Of a DNA stretch of 64,000 nucleotides, positions 36,300-44,597 are shown piece by piece. The notes under the pieces were generated by a model. It searched no databases, was not told where the DNA came from, and was given only the letters and a program-made list of their open reading frames with translations. Source of the DNA: Arthrobacter sp. PAMC25284. Lineage in GTDB: Bacteria > Actinomycetota > Actinomycetes > Actinomycetales > Micrococcaceae. Numbering within the stretch: the stretch's first letter is position 1; every line of letters begins with the position of its first letter. Location of the stretch: positions 3,720,001 to 3,784,000 of the forward strand of contig NZ_CP080382.1 of assembly GCF_019443425.1 (NCBI RefSeq), in the 5' to 3' direction. The translations under genes were made by a program, and so were the position numbers.

Positions 36300-39200
36300 A
36301 CTTTGTTAAGCGCCGCCCGGATCCGCTTTTCGGAGACCGAGTAGGCGGTGCCGAGCTCGACGGCAAACAGGCTCACGCGCAGTTCCTCGATCATCCAGCG
36401 GACACGGGTTAACTCGGTCCCGGCCCGGCGGCCGGGCAGCAGCGCCGAGACGGCATCGTCGTAATCGTCCTCGATCGCCTGGACCGCGGCCATGTGCTGG
36501 GCGTCGCGCTGGACGTTGCCGGGCAGCTTTTCGAGGCGTTTTTCGATGGCGGCGAGGTATCGGGGCAGCTGGCTGAGCTGGGCGTAGCCCGTGCGCGCCA
36601 CGAAGCCCGGGAAGACCAGTTGTTCGAGCTGGCTGCGGACATCGTTCAGGGCGCTGATCAGGGCCAGGCTGGTGGTTCCCTTCAGCTGCTTCTCGATCCG
36701 GCGCGTGCTGGCGAGGATCCGCTCGACGACGGCGGTCACGGTGAAAACCGTGTCGATCAGTTCCGCCCGGACATTCTCGTAGAGCTCCTGGAACGAAGCC
36801 TCGTCCCAGGGCAGGGCAGCCGGCGTGAGCTTGTCAATGGCGGCGAGGGAACAATCCGCGATCAGGGCCGAAACGGAACCGTGGGGGTTCTGGCTGAACG
36901 TCAGTTTCTCCGTGTTGTTCAGGTGCTCAAGGACGTAGCGGTCCGGCGGCGGAACCTTCAGGGCAAGGAGCCGGATGACACCGGCGCGCATGGCCTGTTC
37001 CTGCTCGGAGCCGGTCTGGAACAGGCGCAGGGCCACGGAGCTGCCCTCGTCTACCAGCGCCGGGAAGCCGGTGACGGTATGTCCCGCGACGATGCCCTGG
37101 ACCTGGCGCTGGACAGTCCCGAAGGACCAGCCGGTGAGGCCGGACTGCTCAGCGAAACCGCCGGGTCCAGCCGCCGGGCGGGATGCGGTGGCGCCGGCCA
37201 GGGAGCCGGCCGCGTCGCGGCTGTCTGCACCGCGGGCCGCTGACTTGCCGGACGTTTTGGACTTCGGCGCCGTCGTTGACGGGGTGGCACCGAGGGATTC
37301 CGCGATGGCCCGGCGGGTGGCAGGGGCCAGCCGTTCCTGCAGCCCCCCAAGGTCTTTGCCCTCATCGATCACCTTGCCCAGGGAGTCCACAACGCGGAAG
37401 CTGACCCGCAGGTGCGCCGGCACCGCGTCCCAGTTCCATGAACCCGGCGGAATGACCTGCCCGCGGATCCGGCGCAGGACAAGCTCCAGTGAGGGCTCGA
37501 GCTCGTCGGCGGCGGGATCGAAGCCTGCGTCGAGGGCTGCCACGGCCTGACGGGCGACGTCCGGGGCGGGAACGAAGTTCTTACGCACCTGCTTTGGCAG
37601 GGACTTGATCAGCGCAGTGATGAGTTCAACGCGTTGGCCCGGGATCAGCCAGCGGAACGCTGCGTCCTCGAGCTGGTTCAGGAACAGTACCGGGATCTCG
37701 GCGGTGACGCCGTCGGAGGGGTTGGGCGGCGAACCGGGCGCGACCGGATGGAACTCGTAGCTCAGCGGCAGTTCGAAGCCCTTGTGCAGCAGGGTCTTCG
37801 GATACGCCGCGTCATCCAGCCCGTCGGCGTCCTCGCTGATCAGCAGGGCCTGGTCGAAATCCAGCAGCGCCGGGTCCTGTTGCCGCGCTTCCTTCCACCA
37901 CTTGTCGAAGTGCCGTTCGGAGACGACCTCCTTGCCGATCCGGGCGTCGTAGAACTCGAAGAGGGTTTCGTCGTCGACAAGGATATCGCGGCGGCGCATC
38001 CGTGCCTCCAGCTCCTCGACTTCGTGGAGCAGGGCACGATTGCGGTGGAAGAACTTGTGGTGCGTCTGCCAGTCGCCCTCCACGAGGGCATGGCGGATGA
38101 AAAGCTCCCGGCACAGCTCCGGTTCGACCTTGCCGTAGTTAATGCGGCGGCTGGGGATGATGGGCACGCCGTAGAGCGTGACCTTCTCATGCGCCATCAC
38201 CGAGCCCATCTTCTTGGACCAGTGCGGCTCGCTGTAGCTGTGCTTGACCAGGTCCGGAGCGACCTGCTCGGCCCAGAATGGATCGAACTTCGCGGCTACG
38301 CGGGCCCACAGCCGGCTGGTCTCGACGAGCTCTGCGGCCATTACGAAGGTGGGGGACTTCCTGAACAGCGCCGAACCGGGGAAGATCGCGAAGCGGCTGC
38401 CGCGGGCACCGGCGTACTCGCGCTTGCGTTCGTCCAGGATGCCGATGTGGCTCAGCAATCCGGAGAGCAGGCTGATGTGGATGCCCTCGTGGAGGCCCAC
38501 CGGGTCCGCAAGCCGGCCATTGTCCAGGCTGATGCCCAGCGGCCGGGCGAGCTGGCGGAGCTGGGCGAAGAGGTCCTGCCATTCCCGGACGCGCAGGTAA
38601 TTGATGAACTCGGCGCGGCAAAGCCGGCGGAACGCGGAGGAAGAGAGCTCCTGCTGCTTCTCCTGCACGTAGTTCCAGAGGTTGAGGAAACCGGTGAAGT
38701 CCGAGTTCTCATCCCGGAACCGCGCGTGCTTCTCGGCGGCAAGCTGCTGCTTGTCTGTCGGGCGTTCCCTGGGGTCCTGGATCGTCAACGCCGCCGCGAG
38801 GATCATGACCTCCCGGACGCAGCCGCGCCGGCCGGACTCGACGATCATCCGGCCCAGCCGGGGGTCGACCGGCAGCTGGGCGAGTTGCTGCCCGACGGCG
38901 GTCAGGCCGCCGGATGCCGGCGGCCTGAGGGCCCCGAGCTCGCGCAGGAGGCTCACGCCGTCGTTGATGGCGCGGGAATCCGGCGGCTCCACAAACGGGA
39001 AGTTCTCCACGTCCTTGGGCCCGCGGGCCACCCCCATGGCGGTCATCTGCAGGATCACGGCAGCGAGGTTGGTGCGCAGGATTTCCGGGTCGGTAAACAG
39101 CGGGCGGGACTCGAAGTCCTCTTCGGAGTAGAGCCGGATCGCGATGCCGTCGGAGACACGGCCGCAGCGGCCGGACCGTTGGTTGGCGGACGCCTGCGAG

Positions 39201-40237
39201 ACGCGTTCGATCGGGAGGCGCTGGACCTTGGTGCGGTGCGAGTAGCGGGAGATACGCGCGGTGCCGGTGTCAATGACGTACTTGATGCCGGGCACGGTCA
39301 GGGAGGTCTCGGCGACGTTGGTGGCCAGGATGATCCGGCGTTTATTGCCGGGGTGGAAGACCTTGTGCTGTTCCTGCAGGCTGAGCCGGGCAAAGAGCGG
39401 CAGTACTTCGGTGCCGCTGAGCCGGCGGTTGGACTGGATCCGTGCGTTCAGGGCCTCGGCAGCGTCGCGGATCTCGCGTTCGCCCGAGAAGAAGATCAGG
39501 ATGTCCCCGGGAGCCTCCAGCGCCAGTTCGTCGACGGCGTCGCAGACGGCATCGAGCGGGTCCCGGTCCTCCTCAAGCTCATCGTCCGAGGCTGCAACAG
39601 GATCGTCGCCGGCGGCACCGCCGGCGGGCTGGGAGAGCGGGCGGTACCGGATCTCGACCGGGTAGGTGCGCCCGGAGACCTCGATGATGGGCGAGGGCTC
39701 GTCTTCGGAGCCGAAGTGCTTCGCGAAGCGCTGCGGATCGATGGTGGCCGAGGTAATGATGATCTTCAGGTCCGGGCGCTGCGGCAGGATCCGCTTGAGG
39801 TAGCCGAGGATGAAGTCGATGTTGAGGCTGCGCTCGTGCGCCTCGTCAATGATGATGGCGTTGTACTTGCGCAGGAGCTTGTCCCGCTGAATTTCCGCCA
39901 GCAGGATGCCGTCAGTCATGAGCTTGACCTTGGTGGAGCGGCTGACCTCGCCGGTGAAGCGGACCTGGAAGCCGACCTCCTGGCCGATCTCAACCCCGAG
40001 CTCCTCCGCAATGCGCTCGGCAACCGTCCGCGCGGCGAGCCGGCGGGGCTGGGTGTGGCCGATCAGGCCGTTTTCGCCCAGGCCCAGTTCGAGGCACATC
40101 TTGGGAATCTGGGTGGTCTTTCCAGAGCCGGTTTCGCCGGCAATGATGGTGACCTGGTTGGCGGCGATGGCTGCCATCAGATCGTCGCGGCGCTCGGAGA
40201 CCGGCAGCTCGGCAGGGTAGGAAATATGCAGTGTCAT
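36284..40237 (-). CDS. hrpA: ATP-dependent RNA helicase HrpA
   Basis: A 1,317-residue DEAH-box helicase, the usual length for HrpA. Motif I is IIAGETGSGKTTQIPKMCLE, motif II IIIDEAHERSLNID, motif III ITSATIDPQRFAKHF, motif VI QRSGRCGRVSDG. These are followed by HA2/OB regions and the long DUF3418-type C-terminal half. It unwinds RNA and has roles in mRNA processing and rescue of stalled ribosomes in other bacteria. A TAGACT box lies 10 nt before the ATG, so the mRNA leader would be only a few bases long. Cytoplasmic and monocistronic. Confidence 0.95.
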   Translation of the reverse strand: MTLHISYPAELPVSERRDDLMAAIAANQVTIIAGETGSGKTTQIPKMCLELGLGENGLIGHTQPRRLAARTVAERIAEELGVEIGQEVGFQVRFTGEVSRSTKVKLMTDGILLAEIQRDKLLRKYNAIIIDEAHERSLNIDFILGYLKRILPQRPDLKIIITSATIDPQRFAKHFGSEDEPSPIIEVSGRTYPVEIRYRPLSQPAGGAAGDDPVAASDDELEEDRDPLDAVCDAVDELALEAPGDILIFFSGEREIRDAAEALNARIQSNRRLSGTEVLPLFARLSLQEQHKVFHPGNKRRIILATNVAETSLTVPGIKYVIDTGTARISRYSHRTKVQRLPIERVSQASANQRSGRCGRVSDGIAIRLYSEEDFESRPLFTDPEILRTNLAAVILQMTAMGVARGPKDVENFPFVEPPDSRAINDGVSLLRELGALRPPASGGLTAVGQQLAQLPVDPRLGRMIVESGRRGCVREVMILAAALTIQDPRERPTDKQQLAAEKHARFRDENSDFTGFLNLWNYVQEKQQELSSSAFRRLCRAEFINYLRVREWQDLFAQLRQLARPLGISLDNGRLADPVGLHEGIHISLLSGLLSHIGILDERKREYAGARGSRFAIFPGSALFRKSPTFVMAAELVETSRLWARVAAKFDPFWAEQVAPDLVKHSYSEPHWSKKMGSVMAHEKVTLYGVPIIPSRRINYGKVEPELCRELFIRHALVEGDWQTHHKFFHRNRALLHEVEELEARMRRRDILVDDETLFEFYDARIGKEVVSERHFDKWWKEARQQDPALLDFDQALLISEDADGLDDAAYPKTLLHKGFELPLSYEFHPVAPGSPPNPSDGVTAEIPVLFLNQLEDAAFRWLIPGQRVELITALIKSLPKQVRKNFVPAPDVARQAVAALDAGFDPAADELEPSLELVLRRIRGQVIPPGSWNWDAVPAHLRVSFRVVDSLGKVIDEGKDLGGLQERLAPATRRAIAESLGATPSTTAPKSKTSGKSAARGADSRDAAGSLAGATASRPAAGPGGFAEQSGLTGWSFGTVQRQVQGIVAGHTVTGFPALVDEGSSVALRLFQTGSEQEQAMRAGVIRLLALKVPPPDRYVLEHLNNTEKLTFSQNPHGSVSALIADCSLAAIDKLTPAALPWDEASFQELYENVRAELIDTVFTVTAVVERILASTRRIEKQLKGTTSLALISALNDVRSQLEQLVFPGFVARTGYAQLSQLPRYLAAIEKRLEKLPGNVQRDAQHMAAVQAIEDDYDDAVSALLPGRRAGTELTRVRWMIEELRVSLFAVELGTAYSVSEKRIRAALNKVLAPA

Positions 40238-40393
40238 GGCTGGAGACAGTCTACTGGGGGAAGCGGCCGGGGGTTGCCGGGGGCTCCCCGTGGCGGACGG
40301 CGTCCATCCGGTGCGGAGGGTGTGGGCGGTTGAGGCGGGTAGCGGGTACGGGGTGCTGGGGGTGTCCGGGTGGTGTCCGGTCTGGCGCCGGGC

Positions 40394-40561
40394 TTAGAGG
40401 ATCCGGCGAAGGTAGGTGACGCTGGGCAGATCCAGCGCCGTCCAATCGTCGTCGGAGCGGACGGCGGGAGTATGGCCGCGCCCGTCGTCGCGAAGGCTCT
40501 TGATGGTGGCGGCAACGGTGCTGAGGATAAGGATGATGAGGGCTGTCCCGAGGAGTTCCAT
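40394..40561 (-). CDS. small single-span membrane protein (55 aa)
   Basis: A 55-residue ORF: one N-terminal helix (MELLGTALIILILSTVAATI) followed by a charged tail SLRDDGRGHTPAVRSDDDW ending in LPSVTYLRRIL. The alternation of a clear hydrophobic segment and a polar tail is unlike a GC shadow. GGAGGT directly precedes the ATG, which is closer than normal; an ATG 72 nt upstream in frame is the alternative start. No family recognised. It lies between hrpA (same strand, downstream) and the divergent GlxA regulator. Confidence 0.5.
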   Translation of the reverse strand: MELLGTALIILILSTVAATIKSLRDDGRGHTPAVRSDDDWTALDLPSVTYLRRIL

Positions 40562-40630
40562 ACCTCCATGGTTCTCCGACGGGGACCACAATAACAGTGG
40601 CAGTAACGACCAAAATGAACGAATTTCTGC

Positions 40631-40636
40631 CATAAT
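40631..40636 (+). promoter_or_regulatory. -10 box, leaderless promoter of the GlxA-type regulator
   Basis: CATAAT, TGATTC, then the ATG at 40643. Confidence 0.5.
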
Positions 40637-40642
40637 TGATTC

Positions 40643-41614
40643 ATGCTTAGTTCCGTGGCCGTCATCGTTTTACCGCCTCTTGCGGCGTTCGAATTTGGCG
40701 TAGCCGCCGAGGTGTTCGGCATCGACCGCTCGGCCCGGGAACCCGGTCTGCCGCGCTTCGATTTCCGCGTGTGCACGGTGGTTCCAGGCCCGGTCACCCT
40801 CAAGGGTGGCGTGTCCCTGCTGGTGGACCGGGGCCTTGAAGCAACCGCCGACGCAGACCTGGTCATCATGGCTCCCTTCGGGGACAACGACGGACAAGTC
40901 ATCCCGGAACCGGTGCTGGACGCACTGCGGGCGGCCCACGCCCGGGGCGCCTGGGTGATGTCGATCTGTTCCGGAGCTTTCGCGCTGGCCCGGGCAGGAC
41001 TGCTCGATGGCCGGCGCTGCACGACGCACTGGCATTTCTCCGGGCTGCTGGCAGAACAGTATCCGCAGGCGCTCGTGGACGAGAACGTGCTGTACGTCCA
41101 GGACGGCCGGGTCATTACGAGCGCTGGAACGGCTGCAGGGATCGATGCCTGCCTGCATCTGGTCCGGGTCGAGTTCGGCGCCAAAGTTGCTGCCGCGATC
41201 GCCCGCGACATGGTGGTTCCGCCACACCGCGACGGCGGCCAGGCCCAATACATCGACCGGCCGATCCCGGCGTGCGGGTCCGAGCCGATGGAGCGGCTGC
41301 TGGAATGGATGGTCCGCCACCTGCAGGAGGAACATTCCGTCAACGAGCTTGCCGCCCGGGTCCATATGTCCCCGCGCACCTTTGCCCGACGGTTCCGGGC
41401 CGAAACGGGGGCCACGCCCGCGGCATGGCTCAACTCGCAACGGGTCCTGCGGGCGCAGGAACTCCTGGAGACCACGGATTTCAGTATTGACGAGGTGGCC
41501 CGGGCGGCGGGCTTCGGCCACTCGGTCTTGCTGCGGCACCATTTCATCAAAGCGCTCGACACCAGCCCGCAGGGCTACCGCCGCGCCTTCCGGGGACAGC
41601 TGGCCACAGTCTAG
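40643..41614 (+). CDS. GlxA-family AraC-type transcriptional regulator
   Basis: A 323-residue regulator with an N-terminal DJ-1/PfpI-like domain (residues 1-195; the nucleophile-elbow region is MSICSGAFALARAGLLDGRR and is followed by TTHWHFSGLL) and a C-terminal AraC DNA-binding domain (SVNELAARVHMSPRTFARRF and FSIDEVARAAGFGHSVLLRH). The DJ-1 domain in this family usually binds a small ligand rather than acting as a protease. Target genes are unknown. Its stop overlaps the convergent emfourin stop by 4 bp. The start is supported by a near-perfect -10 box 6 nt upstream. Confidence 0.92.
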   Translation: MLSSVAVIVLPPLAAFEFGVAAEVFGIDRSAREPGLPRFDFRVCTVVPGPVTLKGGVSLLVDRGLEATADADLVIMAPFGDNDGQVIPEPVLDALRAAHARGAWVMSICSGAFALARAGLLDGRRCTTHWHFSGLLAEQYPQALVDENVLYVQDGRVITSAGTAAGIDACLHLVRVEFGAKVAAAIARDMVVPPHRDGGQAQYIDRPIPACGSEPMERLLEWMVRHLQEEHSVNELAARVHMSPRTFARRFRAETGATPAAWLNSQRVLRAQELLETTDFSIDEVARAAGFGHSVLLRHHFIKALDTSPQGYRRAFRGQLATV

Positions 41615-41964
41615 CCGGACGGTGTCTGCCGGCCTTTCCGGGGCGCTGCCGCTTCTGCGGCTTCCCGGGCGAGCTCCACGAGGGTCCGCCACGGCCCGGT
41701 CAGGGAGTGCTCCGGCACCGTTGCCCGGTGGCGCCCGGCCCGGATGTTGTAGGTGAAACGGTCCGGCCCTCCGCCGCCCGGGAAGCCCCGGTCCGGCCGG
41801 GGAACGGTGTCCCACGGGCACGCCTCGACGACCGGCTGCCAGCGCTGCTCTTCGTCGGCAGACGCCGCCTCGGCGGTCCAGACCCGCTTGATGCCGGCAA
41901 AGCCGCCGCTGCGCTCGACGGTGATTTTCAGCCGGCTGGGATTCTCATTAGGCAGAAATTTCAT
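41611..41964 (-). CDS. emfourin, protealysin-type protease inhibitor
   Basis: A 117-residue protein with the emfourin pattern: LKITVERSGGFAGIKRVW near the N-terminus, then GPDRFTYNIRAG and a C-terminal helix WRTLVELAREAAEAA. Emfourins are cytoplasmic inhibitors encoded beside protealysin-like M4 metalloproteases, blocking the enzyme inside the producing cell. It lies 72 bp behind the M4 protease gene on the same strand, which strongly supports the call. The ATG at 41964 is a modest start, and a shorter N-terminus near LKITVER is possible. Confidence 0.85.
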   Translation of the reverse strand: MKFLPNENPSRLKITVERSGGFAGIKRVWTAEAASADEEQRWQPVVEACPWDTVPRPDRGFPGGGGPDRFTYNIRAGRHRATVPEHSLTGPWRTLVELAREAAEAAAPRKGRQTPSG

Positions 41965-42036
41965 CAGACTGCGATCGTCATGGGACTGCGGTCCTGATCA
42001 GGCTGTGGCACTGAAGGGCCGCGGCCCAGGGGAAAG

Positions 42037-43089
42037 TTAGAGCTTTACCTTCACAGTTTCCCATGCAGACCGCACCGCGTCATGCTCTTTCGAGCCCGTT
42101 CCGTAGCGCTCCTTGGCTGTACCGGCCGTCGCCCGGGCGAAAGTCCTGAAGGTGGCCTTGGGCGAGAGAGATCCGCCGGTCAGGGTTTCGTACCAGATCT
42201 GCGCGGGCGCGTCCCAGGCATTGCCGCCCAACGCAATGGCAACGAGACAGAACGCCCGGTTCGGAATGCCTGAGTTCAGGTGCACCCCGCCGTTGTCTGC
42301 GCTGGTCCGGATGTATGAATCCATCGAGTCGGGCTGCGGGTCCTTGCCGAGAATATCGTCGTCGTAGGCGGTTCCGGGCGCCTTCATGGAGCGCAGGGCA
42401 GAACCTTGGACCTGATCCGTGAAGAGGCCTTCCCCGATCAGCCAGCTCGCCTCGGCGCTGGACTGCTGTTTCGCGTACTGCTCCACCAGGGCGCCGAAAA
42501 CGTCGGACATCGATTCGTTCAGGGCGCCGGCCTGGTACCGGTAGACGAGTCCGGCCGAATACTGCGTCACCCCGTGCGCCAGCTCGTGGCCGATCACGCT
42601 CAGTGACTTCGTGAAGCGGTCGAAGATCTGCCCGTCCCCGTCCCCGAAGACCATTTGCCGGCCGTCCCAGAAGGCGTTGTCATAGCGCTCGCCGTAGTGC
42701 ACGGTGGCGATGAGCGGCAGCCCGCGGCCGTCGATGGAGTCGCGGCCGAAGGCATCCGTGTAAAGCCGGTGGGTGTGCCCCAACCCCTCGTAGGCTTCGT
42801 CTGCCGCAGGGTCGCCGGTCGGCGGCGCCCCCTCTTTTCGGACAATGGTGCCGGGGAGTTCCTCGATGGAACCGGCGTTGTAGATGGTTCGCTCCGGCGG
42901 ACCGGGCTTGGCCCCGTGCAGGCCCGGGGGTGCCGGGGGAGTGGCGGGAGCCAGCTGCTCACGGGTTTCCTGGAAAGTGTGGGCGTGCCGGAGGGCTTTC
43001 CGGGCAGCCTCGGCGGCCCCGGTGAGCTGAGGTTCGCGCAGGGACGCCACGCGGCGGAGCAGGTACGGAGGAACGATGGAACAGAACAT
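42037..43089 (-). CDS. M4-family (protealysin/thermolysin-like) metallopeptidase
   Basis: A 350-residue zinc endopeptidase. The zinc ligands are in SVIGHELAHGVTQYSAG (HExxH) and ALNESMSDVFGALVEQYAK (third ligand Glu), with the catalytic histidine in NGGVHLNSGIPNRAF. The N-terminus MFCSIVPPYLLRRVA carries the PPYLL motif of protealysin-like short propeptides, and there is no Sec signal. Such enzymes are therefore stored inside the cell and leave by an unusual route, which explains the need for the adjacent inhibitor. The ATG at 43089 has AAGAGG 6 nt upstream. The open frame continues upstream but without conserved sequence. Confidence 0.93.
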   Translation of the reverse strand: MFCSIVPPYLLRRVASLREPQLTGAAEAARKALRHAHTFQETREQLAPATPPAPPGLHGAKPGPPERTIYNAGSIEELPGTIVRKEGAPPTGDPAADEAYEGLGHTHRLYTDAFGRDSIDGRGLPLIATVHYGERYDNAFWDGRQMVFGDGDGQIFDRFTKSLSVIGHELAHGVTQYSAGLVYRYQAGALNESMSDVFGALVEQYAKQQSSAEASWLIGEGLFTDQVQGSALRSMKAPGTAYDDDILGKDPQPDSMDSYIRTSADNGGVHLNSGIPNRAFCLVAIALGGNAWDAPAQIWYETLTGGSLSPKATFRTFARATAGTAKERYGTGSKEHDAVRSAWETVKVKL

Positions 43090-43346
43090 GCGAGACCTCT
43101 TTTCGCTTCTGCGGGTTCCGGGAAGCCGGGCAGCCCTGCGGACGGCGGCCGGATCCCGCTGCCGATGCGAACAGCCTACGTCCGGGCACCGACAATTTGC
43201 GTGACCCGGTCCCGGCGGGGTGAAGTTCCGATCCGAGGCCGTGAAGGCTCCCGGGCGGGAAGGATACGTGCCCGTTCCGCCACGTGTGGCGGTCCCGCCG
43301 GTCAGGCACCGATGGGCGGGTTCCAGTGTCAAAGGCGTGCATCATG

Positions 43347-43384
43347 TTGACGCGTCAAGGTAACCATCGCGTCAAGGTCAGCAT
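43347..43384. promoter_or_regulatory. repeat and palindrome in the protease upstream region
   Basis: TTGACGCGTCAA (43347-43358) is a perfect palindrome, and CGCGTCAAGGTAACCAT is followed immediately by a copy with two changes (43351-43367 and 43368-43384). They lie in the otherwise empty 439-bp stretch between the M4 protease start and the next gene. A regulator-binding role is a guess. Confidence 0.4.
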
Positions 43385-43528
43385 CGTGCGGGCACCACTG
43401 ACGACCGGGCGACCGCCCGTAGGCCGATCCTGCCACGCCTCAACAAAACCCCGGCGTTCTTCCAGCTAGAGTCACACCTATCTGGCCGTGATCGGGTGGT
43501 CCTGCCAAAGCAAGCAAGAAGGGAATCC

Positions 43529-43663
43529 ATGTCGGCCGTAGGAAACGATGGAGATGGCGTCCCGGCTCTCCGTCAGCAACTCCGGGACGCTGTCGACCCG
43601 CCGGGCACGCAATTCGCGTTGATGGAAGGAATCCGGGACTCGTCCGGGGCAGAGTGCCCATGA
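43529..43663 (+). CDS. 44-aa ORF coupled to channel-like gene
   Basis: An ORF of 44 codons with an AAGAAGGGA ribosome-binding site 5 nt before its ATG. The protein is polar (SAVGNDGDGVPALRQQLRDA ... ALMEGIRDSSGAEC) with a possible short helix in the middle. Its TGA overlaps the ATG of the channel-like gene (ATGA), so it may be a leader peptide that couples translation, or a small subunit. No family recognised. Confidence 0.5.
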   Translation: MSAVGNDGDGVPALRQQLRDAVDPPGTQFALMEGIRDSSGAECP

Positions 43664-44346
43664 CGGACTCCGGACAAAGCCCCCCTCCCGGCGGCAGCTC
43701 CCCGGGAAGCGACCGGCTTCGTACAGCGGAAGAAGTGGCCGGCCGCCTGGATAAGCCCATGGGAATTTTGGGTGTCATTTTCCTTTTTGTGGTGCTCGGC
43801 CAGCTGATAGCGACAGAGCCCGTCATGGTGGGTGTTCTCGCCGTCATGGGCTGGGCGTTCTGGGCCGTGTTTGTTGCTGAATTCCTGCTGCGCGCGTACA
43901 TTGCCGGCTCCAGCAAGGACTTCTGGAAGAAGAGCTGGTGGCAGGTTATTTTCCTCCTCGTACCTTTCCTTAGGTTCTTCCGTGCCCTGCAGGCCTTCAG
44001 ACTCGTCCGCATCGCCAGGCTGGCCCGCTATGGCTCAATCCTCTCGGCAGGAGTCCGGGGCTCCCGCTCGGCCGGAAGGCTTTTGACCAGCAGGATCGGA
44101 TGGCTCACCGCCGTAACAGCGGTCGTGATCCTGGCATCAAGCCAACTCCTCTACGCGACTGGCGAGCACGACTCGTACGCCGAATCCCTCTACGAGTCAG
44201 CCATGGCCGCCATCACGGGCAGCGGAATCACCGGCGACAGCATCTTCTCCCGCATCATCCAGGTCCTTCTGGCCATCTACTCGGTGGCCGTCTTCGCAAC
44301 CCTGGCCGGGACCCTGGGCGCCTACTTCCTGAGACGGCAAGATTGA
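43660..44346 (+). CDS. voltage-gated-channel-like membrane protein lacking a K+ filter
   Basis: A 228-residue protein with the layout of the voltage-gated ion channel superfamily: three helices, an S4-like helix with arginines every third residue (FLRFFRALQAFRLVRIARLA), then two pore-region helices. The loop that should hold the TVGYGD selectivity filter reads AAITGSGITGDSIFS, so K+ selectivity is doubtful. It could be a proton or nonselective channel, or a degenerate subunit. ATG at 43660 overlaps the upstream ORF; an earlier GTG at 43654 is possible. Confidence 0.7.
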   Translation: MTDSGQSPPPGGSSPGSDRLRTAEEVAGRLDKPMGILGVIFLFVVLGQLIATEPVMVGVLAVMGWAFWAVFVAEFLLRAYIAGSSKDFWKKSWWQVIFLLVPFLRFFRALQAFRLVRIARLARYGSILSAGVRGSRSAGRLLTSRIGWLTAVTAVVILASSQLLYATGEHDSYAESLYESAMAAITGSGITGDSIFSRIIQVLLAIYSVAVFATLAGTLGAYFLRRQD

Positions 44347-44597
44347 GCGTCGCCACGGGGCGCCAAGTGTGCAAGCGTCGCAGCAGCAATTTCCCGCGGC
44401 GAGTCTTTTAGAGGGATGCGTTTGCCTGCCACCTCGCGGTTAGCGGTGCCTGGCGATTCATTCGGTGGAATGATTGTCCCGTGTCCCGCGGCCGGATTCG
44501 GCGACCGGGTGTTGGGCCTTGGACTGCTGGACTGCCCGAACCCTGCATGAAAGTGCGCAGTTCGACCGGGATTGTTTGAGAACCAACGGAGGAAGCC

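Noticed and set aside
37634..40333. 899-codon ORF on the plus strand opposite hrpA
   Set aside because: Antisense to HrpA with all helicase motifs; low-complexity, without a ribosome binding site.
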